A stretch of DNA of 64,000 bases. It comes from Pseudarthrobacter sp. MM222 (GTDB lineage: Bacteria > Actinomycetota > Actinomycetes > Actinomycetales > Micrococcaceae). Both the position numbers and the translations under genes were made by a program. The notes under the pieces were generated by a model. The model saw only the letters and a list, made by a program, of their open reading frames with translations, had not been told where the DNA came from and did no database searches. This document shows positions 9,678 through 19,036 of the stretch, piece after piece (position 1 is the stretch's first letter; each line of letters opens with the position of its first letter). The stretch spans positions 1,798,001 through 1,862,000 of the forward strand of contig NZ_OX352321.1 of assembly GCF_947090775.1 (NCBI RefSeq). The letters run 5' to 3'.

Positions 9678-10454
9678 ATGACTGTAGCCGTGCGCGTCAT
9701 CCCCTGCCTCGACGTCGACGCCGGCCGCGTGGTCAAGGGCATCAATTTCGAAGGCCTGCGCGACGCCGGTGACCCGGTGGAGCTGGCGCACCGTTATGAC
9801 AACGGCGGCGCAGACGAACTGACGTTCCTCGACGTCACCGCGTCCTCCGGCAACCGCGAGACGACGTTCGACGTCGTCCGCCGAACCGCAGAGGAAGTCT
9901 TCATTCCGCTGACAGTGGGCGGCGGTGTCCGCGGCGTCGCCGAGGTGGACAAGCTCCTGCGCTTCGGCGCGGACAAGGCAGCCATCAACACCGCGGCCGT
10001 GGCCCGGCCGGACGTGATCGACGAGATCACCCGGCACTTCGGCTCCCAGGTCCTCGTGCTGTCCCTCGACGCCCGCCGGACCCGGCCGGGATCGCAGCCC
10101 ACCGCCTCCGGCTTCGAGGTCACCACCCACGGCGGACGCCAGGGGACCGGAATCGACGCCATCGCCTGGGCGCGGGAAGCGGCGGACCGGGGCGTTGGCG
10201 AAATCCTGCTGAATTCGATTGACGCCGACGGCACCAAGGACGGCTTCGACCTGGAACTGATCCGCCTTGCGCGGGCCGGGGTCAAAGTGCCGCTGATTGC
10301 CTCCGGCGGCGCCGGCAAGCCGGAGCACTTCCCGCCGGCGGTGGCGGCGGGCGCCGACGCCGTCCTCGCGGCATCGGTCTTCCACTTCGGGCCGCTGGAT
10401 ATGATCGCCCAGGTCAAGACGGCCATCCGCGAGGCAGGTTTCGAAGTCCGCTAG
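9678..10454 (+). CDS. hisF: imidazole glycerol phosphate synthase cyclase subunit
   Basis: TIM-barrel subunit that takes ammonia from HisH to form imidazole glycerol phosphate and AICAR. The 258-residue sequence keeps [15 protein letters not shown] (catalytic Asp), [36 protein letters not shown] (second catalytic Asp) and [14 protein letters not shown] 9678 has aggagaagcc upstream. hisH and hisA are not in the window. A strong terminator ends the unit. Confidence 0.96.
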   Translation: MTVAVRVIPCLDVDAGRVVKGINFEGLRDAGDPVELAHRYDNGGADELTFLDVTASSGNRETTFDVVRRTAEEVFIPLTVGGGVRGVAEVDKLLRFGADKAAINTAAVARPDVIDEITRHFGSQVLVLSLDARRTRPGSQPTASGFEVTTHGGRQGTGIDAIAWAREAADRGVGEILLNSIDADGTKDGFDLELIRLARAGVKVPLIASGGAGKPEHFPPAVAAGADAVLAASVFHFGPLDMIAQVKTAIREAGFEVR

Positions 10455-10519
10455 TCCCCACCCGCCCCCTATCCTCGCAAGCTCGGACAGGGAACCCTGC
10501 GGGCGTGGGCCCAAAGAGA

Positions 10520-10560
10520 AGCGCGGGTCCCCTACTCAGGTAGGGGACCCGCGCTTTTTT
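10520..10560 (+). terminator. intrinsic terminator after hisF
   Basis: A nearly perfect stem pairs agcgcgggtcccctac (10520-10535) with gtaggggacccgcgct (10540-10555), followed by six T. It ends hisF transcription and sits just past the 3' end of the convergent minus-strand gene, so it may also serve that gene. Confidence 0.93.
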
Positions 10561-10571
10561 GTAGGGAAAGG

Positions 10572-11216
10572 TTAGAGCCCGACTTCGGCGGACTGCAGCA
10601 GCGCGACGGCGTCCGGCTGGCCTTCGAAGGTCACAAGGGCATGGCGGGTCCGGCCATGGGCATGCATCAGCAGTTCGCCCGGTTCCCCCACGATGGCCAC
10701 GGACACGGGAGCGCGTTTGGCGACGTGCCGGGGACCGGACGGCCGCACCAGCACAATGCCCAGATCCACACCGCGGTACAGGATCGCGGCGCGCTTGATC
10801 AGCTCGTCCCAGAGCGCGTCCGAGTACTCCTCGTCCAGGGCGCGCGGAGCCCAGCGGTCGACCGCCCGGCGGACGTCCTCGGTGTGCACGAAGTACTCGA
10901 TCAGGTTGGAGCTCTCGTCCAGGGCCTTGATGTTCATCGGGGAGAGCGCGGGCGGGCCGGAGCGGAAGGCGGCGACCAGCTTGGTGTAGTCGTCCGGCGT
11001 CTTGAGCTTGGCCGCCAGGTTGGCCGTGGCCTTGTCGGAGGCCTTGGCCAGCCGCTTGATCAGCAGCCCGAGACCGACGGCGGCTTTGCGTTCGCGCAGG
11101 TACAGGTGGGCGGCAAGATCGCGGGTGAGCCAGCCCCTGCAGAGCGTGGGGGAGTCAGGGCCGGCCGCCAGCAGGGTTTCGGCCAGGACTTCTCGGGACG
11201 GGTCGACGAAATGCAT
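10572..11216 (-). CDS. TIGR03085-family (mycothiol-dependent isomerase-like, DinB fold) protein
   Basis: A 214-residue cytoplasmic protein from the group annotated as TIGR03085 / maleylpyruvate isomerase N-terminal-like, common in actinobacteria. Characteristic segments are LCRGWLTRDLAAHLYLRERK (about 28-47) and NLIEYFVHTEDVRRA (about 115-129), which carry His residues usual for the DinB-like metal site. Some relatives are mycothiol-dependent enzymes; the substrate here is unknown. A longer open frame exists upstream but is out of place over hisI, so the start is set at ATG 11216. It runs opposite to the flanking his genes. Confidence 0.85.
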   Translation of the reverse strand: MHFVDPSREVLAETLLAAGPDSPTLCRGWLTRDLAAHLYLRERKAAVGLGLLIKRLAKASDKATANLAAKLKTPDDYTKLVAAFRSGPPALSPMNIKALDESSNLIEYFVHTEDVRRAVDRWAPRALDEEYSDALWDELIKRAAILYRGVDLGIVLVRPSGPRHVAKRAPVSVAIVGEPGELLMHAHGRTRHALVTFEGQPDAVALLQSAEVGL

Positions 11217-11369
11217 CACTTGTGAAACTAGCACGAGACGGCGGAGCGTGTGCACTGGACGGGCGCTGTTTTGGTGGCAGCGGGGCTTTTCGCCGCTAGT
11301 TGACTCCGATGTTAAGCGCGGCGCCGGGGGACTAAGCCGTGCTCCTGCGGAGGCACTAGACTTGACCTG

Positions 11370-11762
11370 ATGTCTGAGCAGCCCGCCCCCGCCCCCGCCC
11401 GCAGTTCGCCCCTCCCCGCCGAACTGGCCGAGGCTCTGAAACGGGACAGCGCCGGCCTGGTCGCCGCGATCGTCCAGCAGTTCGACACCAATGAAGTGCT
11501 CATGCTCGGCTGGATGGACGACGAGGCGCTGCACCGCACTCTGACGAGCGGCCGCGTGACGTTCTATTCGCGCTCCCGCCAGGAGTACTGGCGCAAGGGC
11601 GACACATCCGGCCACGTGCAGTGGGTGAAGTCCCTCGCCATGGACTGCGACGGGGACGCCCTGCTGGTCCGCGTCGACCAGGTCGGTGCCGCCTGCCACA
11701 CCGGGACCCGGACCTGCTTCGACGGCCGCGAACTCGACGCCGTGACCGGCTCTGCGGACTGA
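11370..11762 (+). CDS. hisI: phosphoribosyl-AMP cyclohydrolase (stand-alone)
   Basis: Opens the purine ring of phosphoribosyl-AMP in histidine synthesis. The 130-residue protein has [11 protein letters not shown], the [17 protein letters not shown] signature (about 67-83), [12 protein letters not shown] with metal-binding Asp residues and the zinc cysteines of CHTGTRTCF. It is a separate gene here rather than fused to hisE. trpE follows after 115 bases, an arrangement common in actinobacteria. Confidence 0.96.
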   Translation: MSEQPAPAPARSSPLPAELAEALKRDSAGLVAAIVQQFDTNEVLMLGWMDDEALHRTLTSGRVTFYSRSRQEYWRKGDTSGHVQWVKSLAMDCDGDALLVRVDQVGAACHTGTRTCFDGRELDAVTGSAD

Positions 11763-11877
11763 GCCCGCCGCTACAGGGACCACAGGGCTACGGACTGCGG
11801 CTCCGGCCCGCACCCTTGAATCGCCCGCAGACATTAGACCTTCAGGACCACTGACAGAACAGGCGGAAACCACAGCC

Positions 11878-13479
11878 ATGCAGGACCTTGGAATCATCAG
11901 CCCCAGCCTGGCGGAGTTCCGTGAACTCGCAGGGCACAGCCGCGTCATTCCCGTCCGGCTGAAGGTGCTGGCCGACGCCGAAACCCCGATCGGGCTGTAC
12001 CGGAAGCTCGCCCAGGGCCAGCCGGGCACCTTCCTGATGGAATCCGCGGCGGTCGGCGGCGCCTGGTCACGGTACTCGTTCATCGGCGCCCGCTCCCGGG
12101 CCACCCTGACCACCAAGGACGGGCAGGCGCACTGGCTCGGCCAACCGCCGGTTGGGGTGCCGCTGGACGGCAGCCCGGTCGATGCCATCCGGGATACCAT
12201 CGAGGCGCTGCGCACCGATCGGTTCGACGGGCTCCCGCCGTTCACCTCGGGCCTGGTCGGCTTCCTGGGCTGGGAAACGGTCCGGCACTGGGAGAAGCTC
12301 ACCAGCCCGCCGGAAGACGATCTGGAACTGCCCGAGATGGCCCTGAACCTGGTCACGGACATGGCGGTGCACGACAACATGGACGGCACCGTCCTGTTGA
12401 TCGCCAACGCCATCAACTTCGACAACAGCTCCGAGCGCGTCGACGACGCCTGGCACGACGCCGTCGCCCGGGTGAAAGCGCTGCTGGCCAAGGTGAGCAC
12501 GCCCGTGCAGCAGCCCGTTTCGGTGCTGGAAACCGCCGCGCTGGACTTCGCCTCCAGCGTGCAGGAACGCTGGGACGAGGCCGACTACCTGGCCGCCCTG
12601 GACCGCAGCAAGGAAGCGATCGTCGACGGCGAAGTCTTCCAGGTTGTCATCTCCCGCCGCTTCGAGATGGAATGCGGCGCGGATCCGCTGGACGTCTACC
12701 GGGTGCTGCGGAACACCAATCCCAGCCCCTACATGTACATTTTCAGCCTCGAGGACGCCGCCGGCCGGCAGTATTCGATTGTCGGGTCCTCCCCGGAGGC
12801 GCTGGTGACCGTGACCGGCGAGGAAGTCATCACCCACCCCATCGCGGGTTCCCGGCCGCGCGGCAAGACGGTCGAGGCGGACAAGGCCCTGGCCGAGGAG
12901 CTGCTCGGCGACCAGAAGGAACGCGCCGAACACCTGATGCTGGTGGACCTCTCCCGCAACGACCTGTCCAAGGTCTGCCTCGCAGGTTCCGTCGACGTCA
13001 CGCAGTTCATGGAAGTCGAGCGCTTCAGCCACATCATGCACCTCGTCTCCACCGTGGTCGGCAAGCTCGCGCCGGCCGCCAAGGCCTATGACGTGCTGCG
13101 GGCAACCTTCCCGGCCGGCACCCTCTCGGGCGCACCGAAGCCGCGCGCCCTGCGCCTGCTGGACGAACTCGAACCGCACCGCCGCGGCATCTATGGGGGC
13201 GTGGTGGGTTACCTGGACTTCGCCGGGGACATGGACATGGCAATCGCCATCCGCTCGGCCCTGCTGCGCGAAGGCCGGGCCTACGTGCAGGCCGGTGGCG
13301 GGATCGTGGCGGACTCCGTGAACGAGACCGAAGCCCTGGAAACCGTCAACAAGGCCGCCGCTCCCATGCGCGCCGTGCACACCGCCGGATCGCTGCGCAA
13401 CATCAGCGCCGACGCGATCGCTGACGCCCCCCGGCCCGCCGAGGACCTCAGCGCCGACGCCGGGGCGGAGCAGCCATGA
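11878..13479 (+). CDS. trpE: anthranilate synthase component I
   Basis: Converts chorismate and ammonia or glutamine to anthranilate, the first step of tryptophan synthesis. The 533-residue protein carries the FLMESAAVGGAWSRYSFIG region associated with tryptophan feedback binding (about 43-61). The chorismate-binding core has VVISRRFEMECGADPLDVYR, GSSPEALVTV, AGSRPRGKT, LVDLSRNDLSKV and GTLSGAPKPRA. The glutaminase partner (trpG) and trpD are not adjacent. Its stop overlaps the next gene (ATGA). Confidence 0.96.
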   Translation: MQDLGIISPSLAEFRELAGHSRVIPVRLKVLADAETPIGLYRKLAQGQPGTFLMESAAVGGAWSRYSFIGARSRATLTTKDGQAHWLGQPPVGVPLDGSPVDAIRDTIEALRTDRFDGLPPFTSGLVGFLGWETVRHWEKLTSPPEDDLELPEMALNLVTDMAVHDNMDGTVLLIANAINFDNSSERVDDAWHDAVARVKALLAKVSTPVQQPVSVLETAALDFASSVQERWDEADYLAALDRSKEAIVDGEVFQVVISRRFEMECGADPLDVYRVLRNTNPSPYMYIFSLEDAAGRQYSIVGSSPEALVTVTGEEVITHPIAGSRPRGKTVEADKALAEELLGDQKERAEHLMLVDLSRNDLSKVCLAGSVDVTQFMEVERFSHIMHLVSTVVGKLAPAAKAYDVLRATFPAGTLSGAPKPRALRLLDELEPHRRGIYGGVVGYLDFAGDMDMAIAIRSALLREGRAYVQAGGGIVADSVNETEALETVNKAAAPMRAVHTAGSLRNISADAIADAPRPAEDLSADAGAEQP

Positions 13480-14111
13480 GCGGTGGCAGCACGCTCAAGA
13501 GCACCAGCCCCGCCGTTCCACGCTGGGCCCGAAAATCCACCCTGGTCCTGGTTATCGCCGCCCTGGCCCTGGCCGTCTTCGGCACCACCACCCAGACGTG
13601 GCTCACGGTGCACCTTGACCCCACCCAGCTGGGCCAGGCCGTCAACAGCCAGGACGGGCTGCAGGTACAAGGCAGCAAGGCCGCCACCACGGTGACGGCG
13701 CTGGCACTTGTAGCCCTCGCCGGCGGGCTGGCCGCCTCGATCGCCGGACGGATCGCGCGGTGGATCATCACCGCCATCATCCTGCTCGCAGCCGCCGGCA
13801 TCGTCAGCGCCGCCGCCATCGTGCAGGCCGACCCCCTCGCCGCCGCCCAGGGCTCCATTGCTGCCGCCACCGGGATCAGCGGCAGCAACGTCCAGGTGGA
13901 CGTCACAGCCTTCCCGGCCCTGGCCGTCGTCGCCGGCGCCCTGCTGGGCCTCAGCGCGCTGGCGATCGTGCCGGCGGGGCGTTACTGGAAAGCCCGCACC
14001 AAATACGACACCGCGCCGACACGGGCCGGCGCAGGGACGGCGGCGCCGGCCGGGTCCCCGGATGAGATCGACAGCTGGGACCGGCTGTCGCGCGGTGACG
14101 ATCCCACCTGA
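13476..14111 (+). CDS. Trp biosynthesis-associated membrane protein (TIGR02234 family)
   Basis: A 211-residue predicted membrane protein with four hydrophobic segments (about 25-45, 72-92, 95-115 and 143-165), an extracellular QTWLTVHLDP stretch after the first and a polar C-terminus. Actinobacterial trp operons regularly carry this family between trpE and trpC. Its role is unknown; a transport or regulatory link to tryptophan is inference. It overlaps the trpE stop by four bases. Confidence 0.88.
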   Translation: MSGGSTLKSTSPAVPRWARKSTLVLVIAALALAVFGTTTQTWLTVHLDPTQLGQAVNSQDGLQVQGSKAATTVTALALVALAGGLAASIAGRIARWIITAIILLAAAGIVSAAAIVQADPLAAAQGSIAAATGISGSNVQVDVTAFPALAVVAGALLGLSALAIVPAGRYWKARTKYDTAPTRAGAGTAAPAGSPDEIDSWDRLSRGDDPT

Positions 14112-14198
14112 GCCGACGCGGGCGCGCCCAGCAACGCGGCGATCAACACCGCCAATAAATGGCAGAATGTAAGCAGTATTCGTCCTGAGGAGATTTCA

Positions 14199-14492
14199 AT
14201 GAGCAAAGACACCGTTTCCGCCCCCAAGCCCGCCGCCGGAACCGCCGCTTTCAGCTACGACAACGTCGACCACCGCGAACCCACCGGCCACGGCAACAGC
14301 CCCGCAGCGTGGACCACCGTGTTTGTCATGCTCCTCGGCGCCCTCATCATGTCGATCGCGTTCGTCATCGCCAACACCCCCATCTTCATTGCCGGTGGCG
14401 TGGTCATGGTGGTCGGCCTCCTGGTCGGCTTCGGCATGCGCAAGGCAGGCTACGGCGTCGGTGGCAGCAAGCTGAAGAACTCCGGCCACTAA
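14199..14492 (+). CDS. HGxxPAAW-family small membrane protein
   Basis: A 97-residue protein with the signature HGNSPAAW (about residues 29-36) followed by two hydrophobic helices (about 40-60 and 64-84) and a basic C-terminus. The family is found in actinobacterial trp operons between trpE and trpC. Function is unknown. A good gaggag site precedes the ATG. trpC begins three bases after its stop. Confidence 0.9.
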   Translation: MSKDTVSAPKPAAGTAAFSYDNVDHREPTGHGNSPAAWTTVFVMLLGALIMSIAFVIANTPIFIAGGVVMVVGLLVGFGMRKAGYGVGGSKLKNSGH

Positions 14493-14494
14493 GC

Positions 14495-15313
14495 GTGACT
14501 GTTCTCGATGACATCAACGCCGGTGTCAGGGAGGATATGGAGGCACGCCAGCGCCTCGTGACGCTCGCGGAACTGCGGGAACGTGCCGCCGCGGCGGCAC
14601 CCGCCCGCGACGCCTGGGCCGCCCTGGGCGGCGAGCAGGCCGAGCGAAACCAGCTTAAGGTGATCGCCGAAATCAAGCGGCGCAGCCCCTCCAAAGGCGA
14701 CCTCGCCAGCATCGCCGACCCCGCCTCCCTCGCCGTGCAGTACGCCGACGGCGGTGCGGCGGTGATCAGCGTCCTGACCGAAGAGCGCCGCTTCAACGGC
14801 TCGCTCGCCGACTTCGACGCCGTCCGGGCAGCCGTGGACATCCCGCTGTTGCGCAAGGATTTCATGATCGACGAGTACCAGATCTGGGAAGCCCGTGCCC
14901 ATGGCGCCGACCTGATCCTGCTGATCGTGGCGTCCCTGAGCGACGCACAATTGCGCGAGTTCAGCGCCCTCAGCCGCGAACTCGGCATGAACGCGCTTGT
15001 CGAGACGCACACCGCAGAGGAAATCGAGCGCGCAGTCGCCGCCGACGCCCGGATCATCGGCGTCAACGTGCGCAACCTCAAGACGCTCGACGTCGACCGC
15101 TCCGTCTTCGCGGAACTCGCCGGCGGCATTCCGTCCGGTGCGATCGTGATAGCCGAATCCGGCGTGCGCGGCGTCGAGGACGTCCGGCACTACGCGGCCC
15201 ATGGGGCCAACGCGGTCCTGGTCGGCGAAGCCCTGGTCAAGAACGCCACCCCGCGCGAGCGGATTGCGGAGTTCATGGCAGCCGGAGCCGAAGAGATCGC
15301 CGCCCGCGCCTGA
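14495..15313 (+). CDS. trpC: indole-3-glycerol phosphate synthase
   Basis: Closes the indole ring from the anthranilate-derived ribulose phosphate. The 272-residue TIM barrel has VIAEIKRRSPSKGDLA (catalytic Glu and Lys, about 50-65), LLRKDFMIDEYQI, GVNVRNLKTLDV and IAESGVRG. GTG 14495 is the closest start to the preceding gene and gives the usual N-terminus TVLDDI. It is monofunctional, without a TrpF domain. Confidence 0.96.
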   Translation: MTVLDDINAGVREDMEARQRLVTLAELRERAAAAAPARDAWAALGGEQAERNQLKVIAEIKRRSPSKGDLASIADPASLAVQYADGGAAVISVLTEERRFNGSLADFDAVRAAVDIPLLRKDFMIDEYQIWEARAHGADLILLIVASLSDAQLREFSALSRELGMNALVETHTAEEIERAVAADARIIGVNVRNLKTLDVDRSVFAELAGGIPSGAIVIAESGVRGVEDVRHYAAHGANAVLVGEALVKNATPRERIAEFMAAGAEEIAARA

Positions 15314-15329
15314 GGCATTCGCCGGACGT

Positions 15330-15359
15330 CCCTGCGCCCGGCCACCACCCCGCGCAGGG
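15330..15359 (+). promoter_or_regulatory. stem-loop in the trpC-trpB gap
   Basis: CCCTGCGC (15330-15337) pairs exactly with GCGCAGGG (15352-15359) around a 14-base loop. A T-rich stretch follows at 15372-15376, but not directly. This 93-base gap is the longest break between trp enzyme genes, so it may be an attenuator, processing site or partial terminator. About 27 bases later there is a near-palindrome, actagctagcagt (15386-15398). Confidence 0.4.
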
Positions 15360-15406
15360 CACCATGCAGGAACTTTTAGAGCTTTACTAGCTAGCAGTGG
15401 AACAGG

Positions 15407-16735
15407 ATGGTGAGACTGATGGCCGATGCGCCAGCAGCCAGCTCAGACGACAGCGCCGTGGACGCGTTCCTGCAGGGTGGGGAATCCCTGCGGCACGCCC
15501 CCGGGCCATACTTCGGCTCGTACGGCGGCCGATGGATGCCGGAGTCCCTGATTGCGGCCCTGGACGAACTCGAGGACACCTTCGAGAAGGCCAAGGCCGA
15601 TCCTGAGTTCACCGCACAGATCGCCGAGCTGAACCGGAACTACTCGGGCCGGCCCTCGCTGCTGACCGAGGCGAAGCGCTTCGCCGAGCACGCCGGGGGA
15701 GTCCGCGTGTTCCTCAAGCGCGAGGACCTCAACCACACCGGCTCGCACAAGATCAACAACGTCCTGGGCCAGGCCCTGCTCGCGAAGCGGATGGGCAAGA
15801 CCCGCGTCATCGCCGAAACCGGCGCCGGCCAGCACGGCGTTGCCAGTGCCACGGCCGCCGCCCTGATGGGCCTCGAATGCGTCGTCTACATGGGCGCCGA
15901 GGACTGCCGCCGGCAGGCCCTGAACGTCGCCCGGATGGAACTCCTCGGGGCGACTGTCATTCCGGTGACTAACGGTTCGCAGACCCTCAAGGATGCCATC
16001 AACGAGGCCCTCCGGGACTGGGTGGCCAACGTGGACAACACGCACTACCTGCTCGGCACGGCCGCCGGGGCGCACCCCTTCCCGGCCCTGGTCCGCTACT
16101 TCCACGAGGTCATCGGCGAGGAGGCCCGCGGCCAGATCCTGGCGCAGACCGGCCGCCTGCCCGACGCCGTGTGCGCCTGCATCGGCGGCGGCTCCAACGC
16201 CATCGGCATCTTCCACGGTTTCCTGGACGACCCCTCGGTGAAAATCTACGGCTTCGAAGCCGGCGGCGACGGCGTTGAAACGGGACGCCACGCAGCCACC
16301 ATCACGCTCGGAAAGCCCGGCGTGCTGCACGGCGCCCGCTCCTACCTGATGCAGGACGACGATGGCCAGACCATCGAGTCGCACTCAATTTCGGCCGGGC
16401 TGGACTACCCGGGCGTAGGCCCGGAGCACTCGTACCTCGCGGACATCGGACGGGTCCACTACGAGCCGATCACGGACAGCGAGGCCATGGACGCGTTCCG
16501 GCTGCTGTGCCGCACCGAAGGCATCATCCCCGCCATCGAATCCGCCCACGCCCTCGCCGGGGCAATCAAGGTGGGCCAGCGCCTCGCCGCCGAGGGCAAT
16601 GCGTCAGAGAAGATCGTGATCGTGAACCTCTCCGGCCGCGGCGACAAGGACGTGGCCACGGCCGCGGAATGGTTTGACCTGCTGGACAAGGATTCACCCG
16701 AATCGGAAATCGCCAAAGAGGGGGAGCAGCTGTGA
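15407..16735 (+). CDS. trpB: tryptophan synthase beta chain
   Basis: Pyridoxal-phosphate enzyme joining indole and serine to tryptophan. The PLP lysine lies in [15 protein letters not shown] (Lys at about residue 115). The phosphate-binding GGGSNAIG loop is present, with [12 protein letters not shown] near the N-terminus. ATG 15407 and ATG 15419 (giving MADAPAAS) are both plausible; the second has ggtgag nearby. The stop overlaps trpA by four bases, consistent with the alpha-beta complex. Confidence 0.96.
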   Translation: MVRLMADAPAASSDDSAVDAFLQGGESLRHAPGPYFGSYGGRWMPESLIAALDELEDTFEKAKADPEFTAQIAELNRNYSGRPSLLTEAKRFAEHAGGVRVFLKREDLNHTGSHKINNVLGQALLAKRMGKTRVIAETGAGQHGVASATAAALMGLECVVYMGAEDCRRQALNVARMELLGATVIPVTNGSQTLKDAINEALRDWVANVDNTHYLLGTAAGAHPFPALVRYFHEVIGEEARGQILAQTGRLPDAVCACIGGGSNAIGIFHGFLDDPSVKIYGFEAGGDGVETGRHAATITLGKPGVLHGARSYLMQDDDGQTIESHSISAGLDYPGVGPEHSYLADIGRVHYEPITDSEAMDAFRLLCRTEGIIPAIESAHALAGAIKVGQRLAAEGNASEKIVIVNLSGRGDKDVATAAEWFDLLDKDSPESEIAKEGEQL

Positions 16736-17565
16736 GCAGCGTTGCATCGACCAGCAGCCCGGACACCGCCGGCGCGAGCAAGTCGGCTGCGGCCATCGAC
16801 CGCGCCAAGGCGCAGGGCCGCGCCGCCCTGATCGGCTACCTGCCCGCCGGATTCCCGAGCGTTGCGGACACCATCGCGGCCGGCATCGCCCTCGCCGAGA
16901 ACGGAGCGGACCTGATCGAGGTCGGCATCCCGTATTCGGACCCCGTCATGGACGGCCAGGTCATCCAGGCGGCCACCACCGAGGCCCTCGCCAAGGGCTT
17001 CCACGTCCGCGAGGTCTTCGACGTCGTCCGCGGCATCACGAGCAAGACCGACGCCGCCGTCCTGGTTATGACCTACTGGAACCCGGTCCTGCGGATGGGT
17101 GTCGAGGAATTTTCCCGCCGCCTGGCCGAAGCCGGGGGAGCCGGGCTCATCACGCCGGACCTGATCCCGGACGAAGCGTCCGAATGGATGGCGGCCTCGG
17201 ACAAGTACGGGCTGGACCGGGTGTTCCTGGTGGCGCCCTCGTCCTCGCCGGAACGGATGAAGCGGACCGTGGATGCCAGCCGCGGCTTTGTGTACGCCGT
17301 GTCCATCATGGGCGTCACCGGCGCCCGCTCCTCGGTCAGCTCGGCCGCCCGGGACGTCGTGGCCGCAGCGCACGCGGCCGGCGCCGAACGCGTCTGCGTC
17401 GGCCTGGGCGTGTCCAACGCGGAGCAGGTCCGCGAGATTGCCGCGTACGCGGACGGCGTGATCGTGGGCACCGCCCTCGTCGCGGCGATCCGCGACGGCG
17501 GTGTGGATGCGGTAGCGTCCTTGACGAAAGACCTCAGCACCGGCCTTATCAGGGAAGAAGCGTAA
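16732..17565 (+). CDS. trpA: tryptophan synthase alpha chain
   Basis: Cleaves indole-3-glycerol phosphate and channels indole to TrpB. The 277-residue protein has [15 protein letters not shown], the catalytic Glu in [21 protein letters not shown] (given in part; about 60-75), LVMTYWNPV and [14 protein letters not shown] start overlaps the trpB stop. An N-terminal Ser/Ala-rich stretch of about 25 residues precedes the barrel. lgt begins three bases after its stop. Confidence 0.96.
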   Translation: MSSVASTSSPDTAGASKSAAAIDRAKAQGRAALIGYLPAGFPSVADTIAAGIALAENGADLIEVGIPYSDPVMDGQVIQAATTEALAKGFHVREVFDVVRGITSKTDAAVLVMTYWNPVLRMGVEEFSRRLAEAGGAGLITPDLIPDEASEWMAASDKYGLDRVFLVAPSSSPERMKRTVDASRGFVYAVSIMGVTGARSSVSSAARDVVAAAHAAGAERVCVGLGVSNAEQVREIAAYADGVIVGTALVAAIRDGGVDAVASLTKDLSTGLIREEA

Positions 17566-17568
17566 GCA

Positions 17569-18771
17569 ATGCAGTCAGTCCTCCAGGTGGCGGCGATGGT
17601 TCCCGCGAGCATTCCGAGTCCGGACTGGTCCGGGTTCGACATTCCGCTGCCGTGGGGGTCCCTCCGCATCCACGCCTACGCGCTGTGCATCCTGGCCGGC
17701 ATCATCGTCGGACTCTGGCTGACCTCGGTCCGCTGGGCCAAGAGGGGGGCCCCGGAAGGCAGCGTCTGGGACATTGCCATCTGGGCCATCCCCTTCGGCA
17801 TTATCGGCGGCCGGCTCTACCACGTGGTGTCGTCCCCGGACGCCTACTTCGGCCCGGGCTTCGACGGCACCGGTGACCTCTCGCTGATCCCGCAGATCCA
17901 GCGCGGCGGCCTCGGCATCTGGGGTGCCGTGCTCCTCGGGGCAGTGGGCGCCTGGATCGGTTGCCGGCGGGCCGGCGTCAAGCTGACCGCCTTCCTCGAC
18001 GCCGCGGCGCCGGGGCTGCTGCTGGCCCAGGCGATCGGCCGCTGGGGCAACTACTTCAACCAGGAACTCTTTGGCAGCCCCACCACGCTGCCCTGGGGAC
18101 TGCAGGTCGACGCCGACAACCCCAACTTCCCGCCCGGGATGCCGGCCGAAACGCTCTTCCACCCGACCTTCCTGTACGAGTCGCTATGGAACCTGGCCGG
18201 CGTGGCCATCCTGCTGGTGCTGGACCGGCGCTTCAACTTCCGCCGCGGCCGCCTCTTCTGGCTCTACGCGATCTACTACACCCTCGGCAGGGTGTGGATC
18301 GAGGCGATGCGGATCGACGACGCCGAGCAGATCAACCTCTTCGGGATCACCGCCAGGCTGAACGTGTGGACCAGCATCTTCGTCCTGCTGGTGGCATTGG
18401 CCGTATTCATTGTGCTCGGGCTGCGCAAGCCGGCGGACCCCGACACCCCCTACCTGCCGGGCCACGAACCTGTGGTCGAGGGCCACGAACCTGCGGCTGA
18501 GGGCGCCGGGACGACGGACGCGGAGACAGTTTCGGCCGGCACTGTCCCTGCCTCCAGCGGGGCTGTCCGCCATTCGGACTCCGCTGTCTCAGATACTGAA
18601 TCGCGTGATAATCTCCCTGATAACCAAAGCGGTCCAGGTGATGCCTCTGCCCCAGCTGAAGCATCAAAGGCACCCATCGGCGGCACCACGCCCGCCAGTG
18701 GAGCATCGGCGGCCGGAGCTCCCGGCCACCACACCACCGGATCCGCGCCGGAAGCTGGCGGTACCAAGTAG
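17569..18771 (+). CDS. lgt: prolipoprotein diacylglyceryl transferase
   Basis: Inner-membrane enzyme that attaches diacylglycerol to the lipobox cysteine of prolipoproteins. The N-terminal 290 residues show the family's seven membrane segments and the signature GRWGNYFNQELFG (about 160-172). Residues about 295-400 are a Pro/Glu/Ala/Ser-rich hydrophilic tail with a short internal repeat (GHEPVVE, GHEPAAE). Such tails occur in some actinobacterial Lgt proteins and make this one longer than the E. coli enzyme. It sits directly after trpA, as in other actinobacteria. Confidence 0.95.
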   Translation: MQSVLQVAAMVPASIPSPDWSGFDIPLPWGSLRIHAYALCILAGIIVGLWLTSVRWAKRGAPEGSVWDIAIWAIPFGIIGGRLYHVVSSPDAYFGPGFDGTGDLSLIPQIQRGGLGIWGAVLLGAVGAWIGCRRAGVKLTAFLDAAAPGLLLAQAIGRWGNYFNQELFGSPTTLPWGLQVDADNPNFPPGMPAETLFHPTFLYESLWNLAGVAILLVLDRRFNFRRGRLFWLYAIYYTLGRVWIEAMRIDDAEQINLFGITARLNVWTSIFVLLVALAVFIVLGLRKPADPDTPYLPGHEPVVEGHEPAAEGAGTTDAETVSAGTVPASSGAVRHSDSAVSDTESRDNLPDNQSGPGDASAPAEASKAPIGGTTPASGASAAGAPGHHTTGSAPEAGGTK

Positions 18772-18904
18772 CCCAGCAACGGCGAACCGGGCCGCAGAGC
18801 CACCGCTCGCGGGGGCCCGTATCCACAGCGTCGTGGCAGCAGGGAAAGCTACGGACTGCAGACCGTTGCCGTCCGGGCAAACCCGGGTCAGCAGCCCGCG
18901 TAAC

Positions 18905-18936
18905 TGTTAGTACAGGACGCCGGGCTGACCTACAAT
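18905..18936 (+). promoter_or_regulatory. possible gltB promoter
   Basis: The 265-base gap before gltB contains tacaat (18931-18936), a good -10 candidate, with a poor -35 (tgttag) about 20 bases upstream. This is the first sizeable gap after the trp-lgt run, so a promoter is expected. The exact site is uncertain. Confidence 0.3.
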
Positions 18937-19036
18937 TCCAGTTAGAAACACTTTTGTTGTGCCCGCTCCGCCGGCGCACCGATCCGGGCCAATGTTGTCC
19001 CTCCCATACGCACGATCAGGAGGAAGGACGTCTCCC

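Noticed and set aside
10572..12500. Very long minus-strand open frame (about 640 codons) covering hisI and part of trpE
   Set aside because: Only its last 214 codons match a family (TIGR03085). The upstream part is antisense to hisI and trpE and is a GC-rich artefact.
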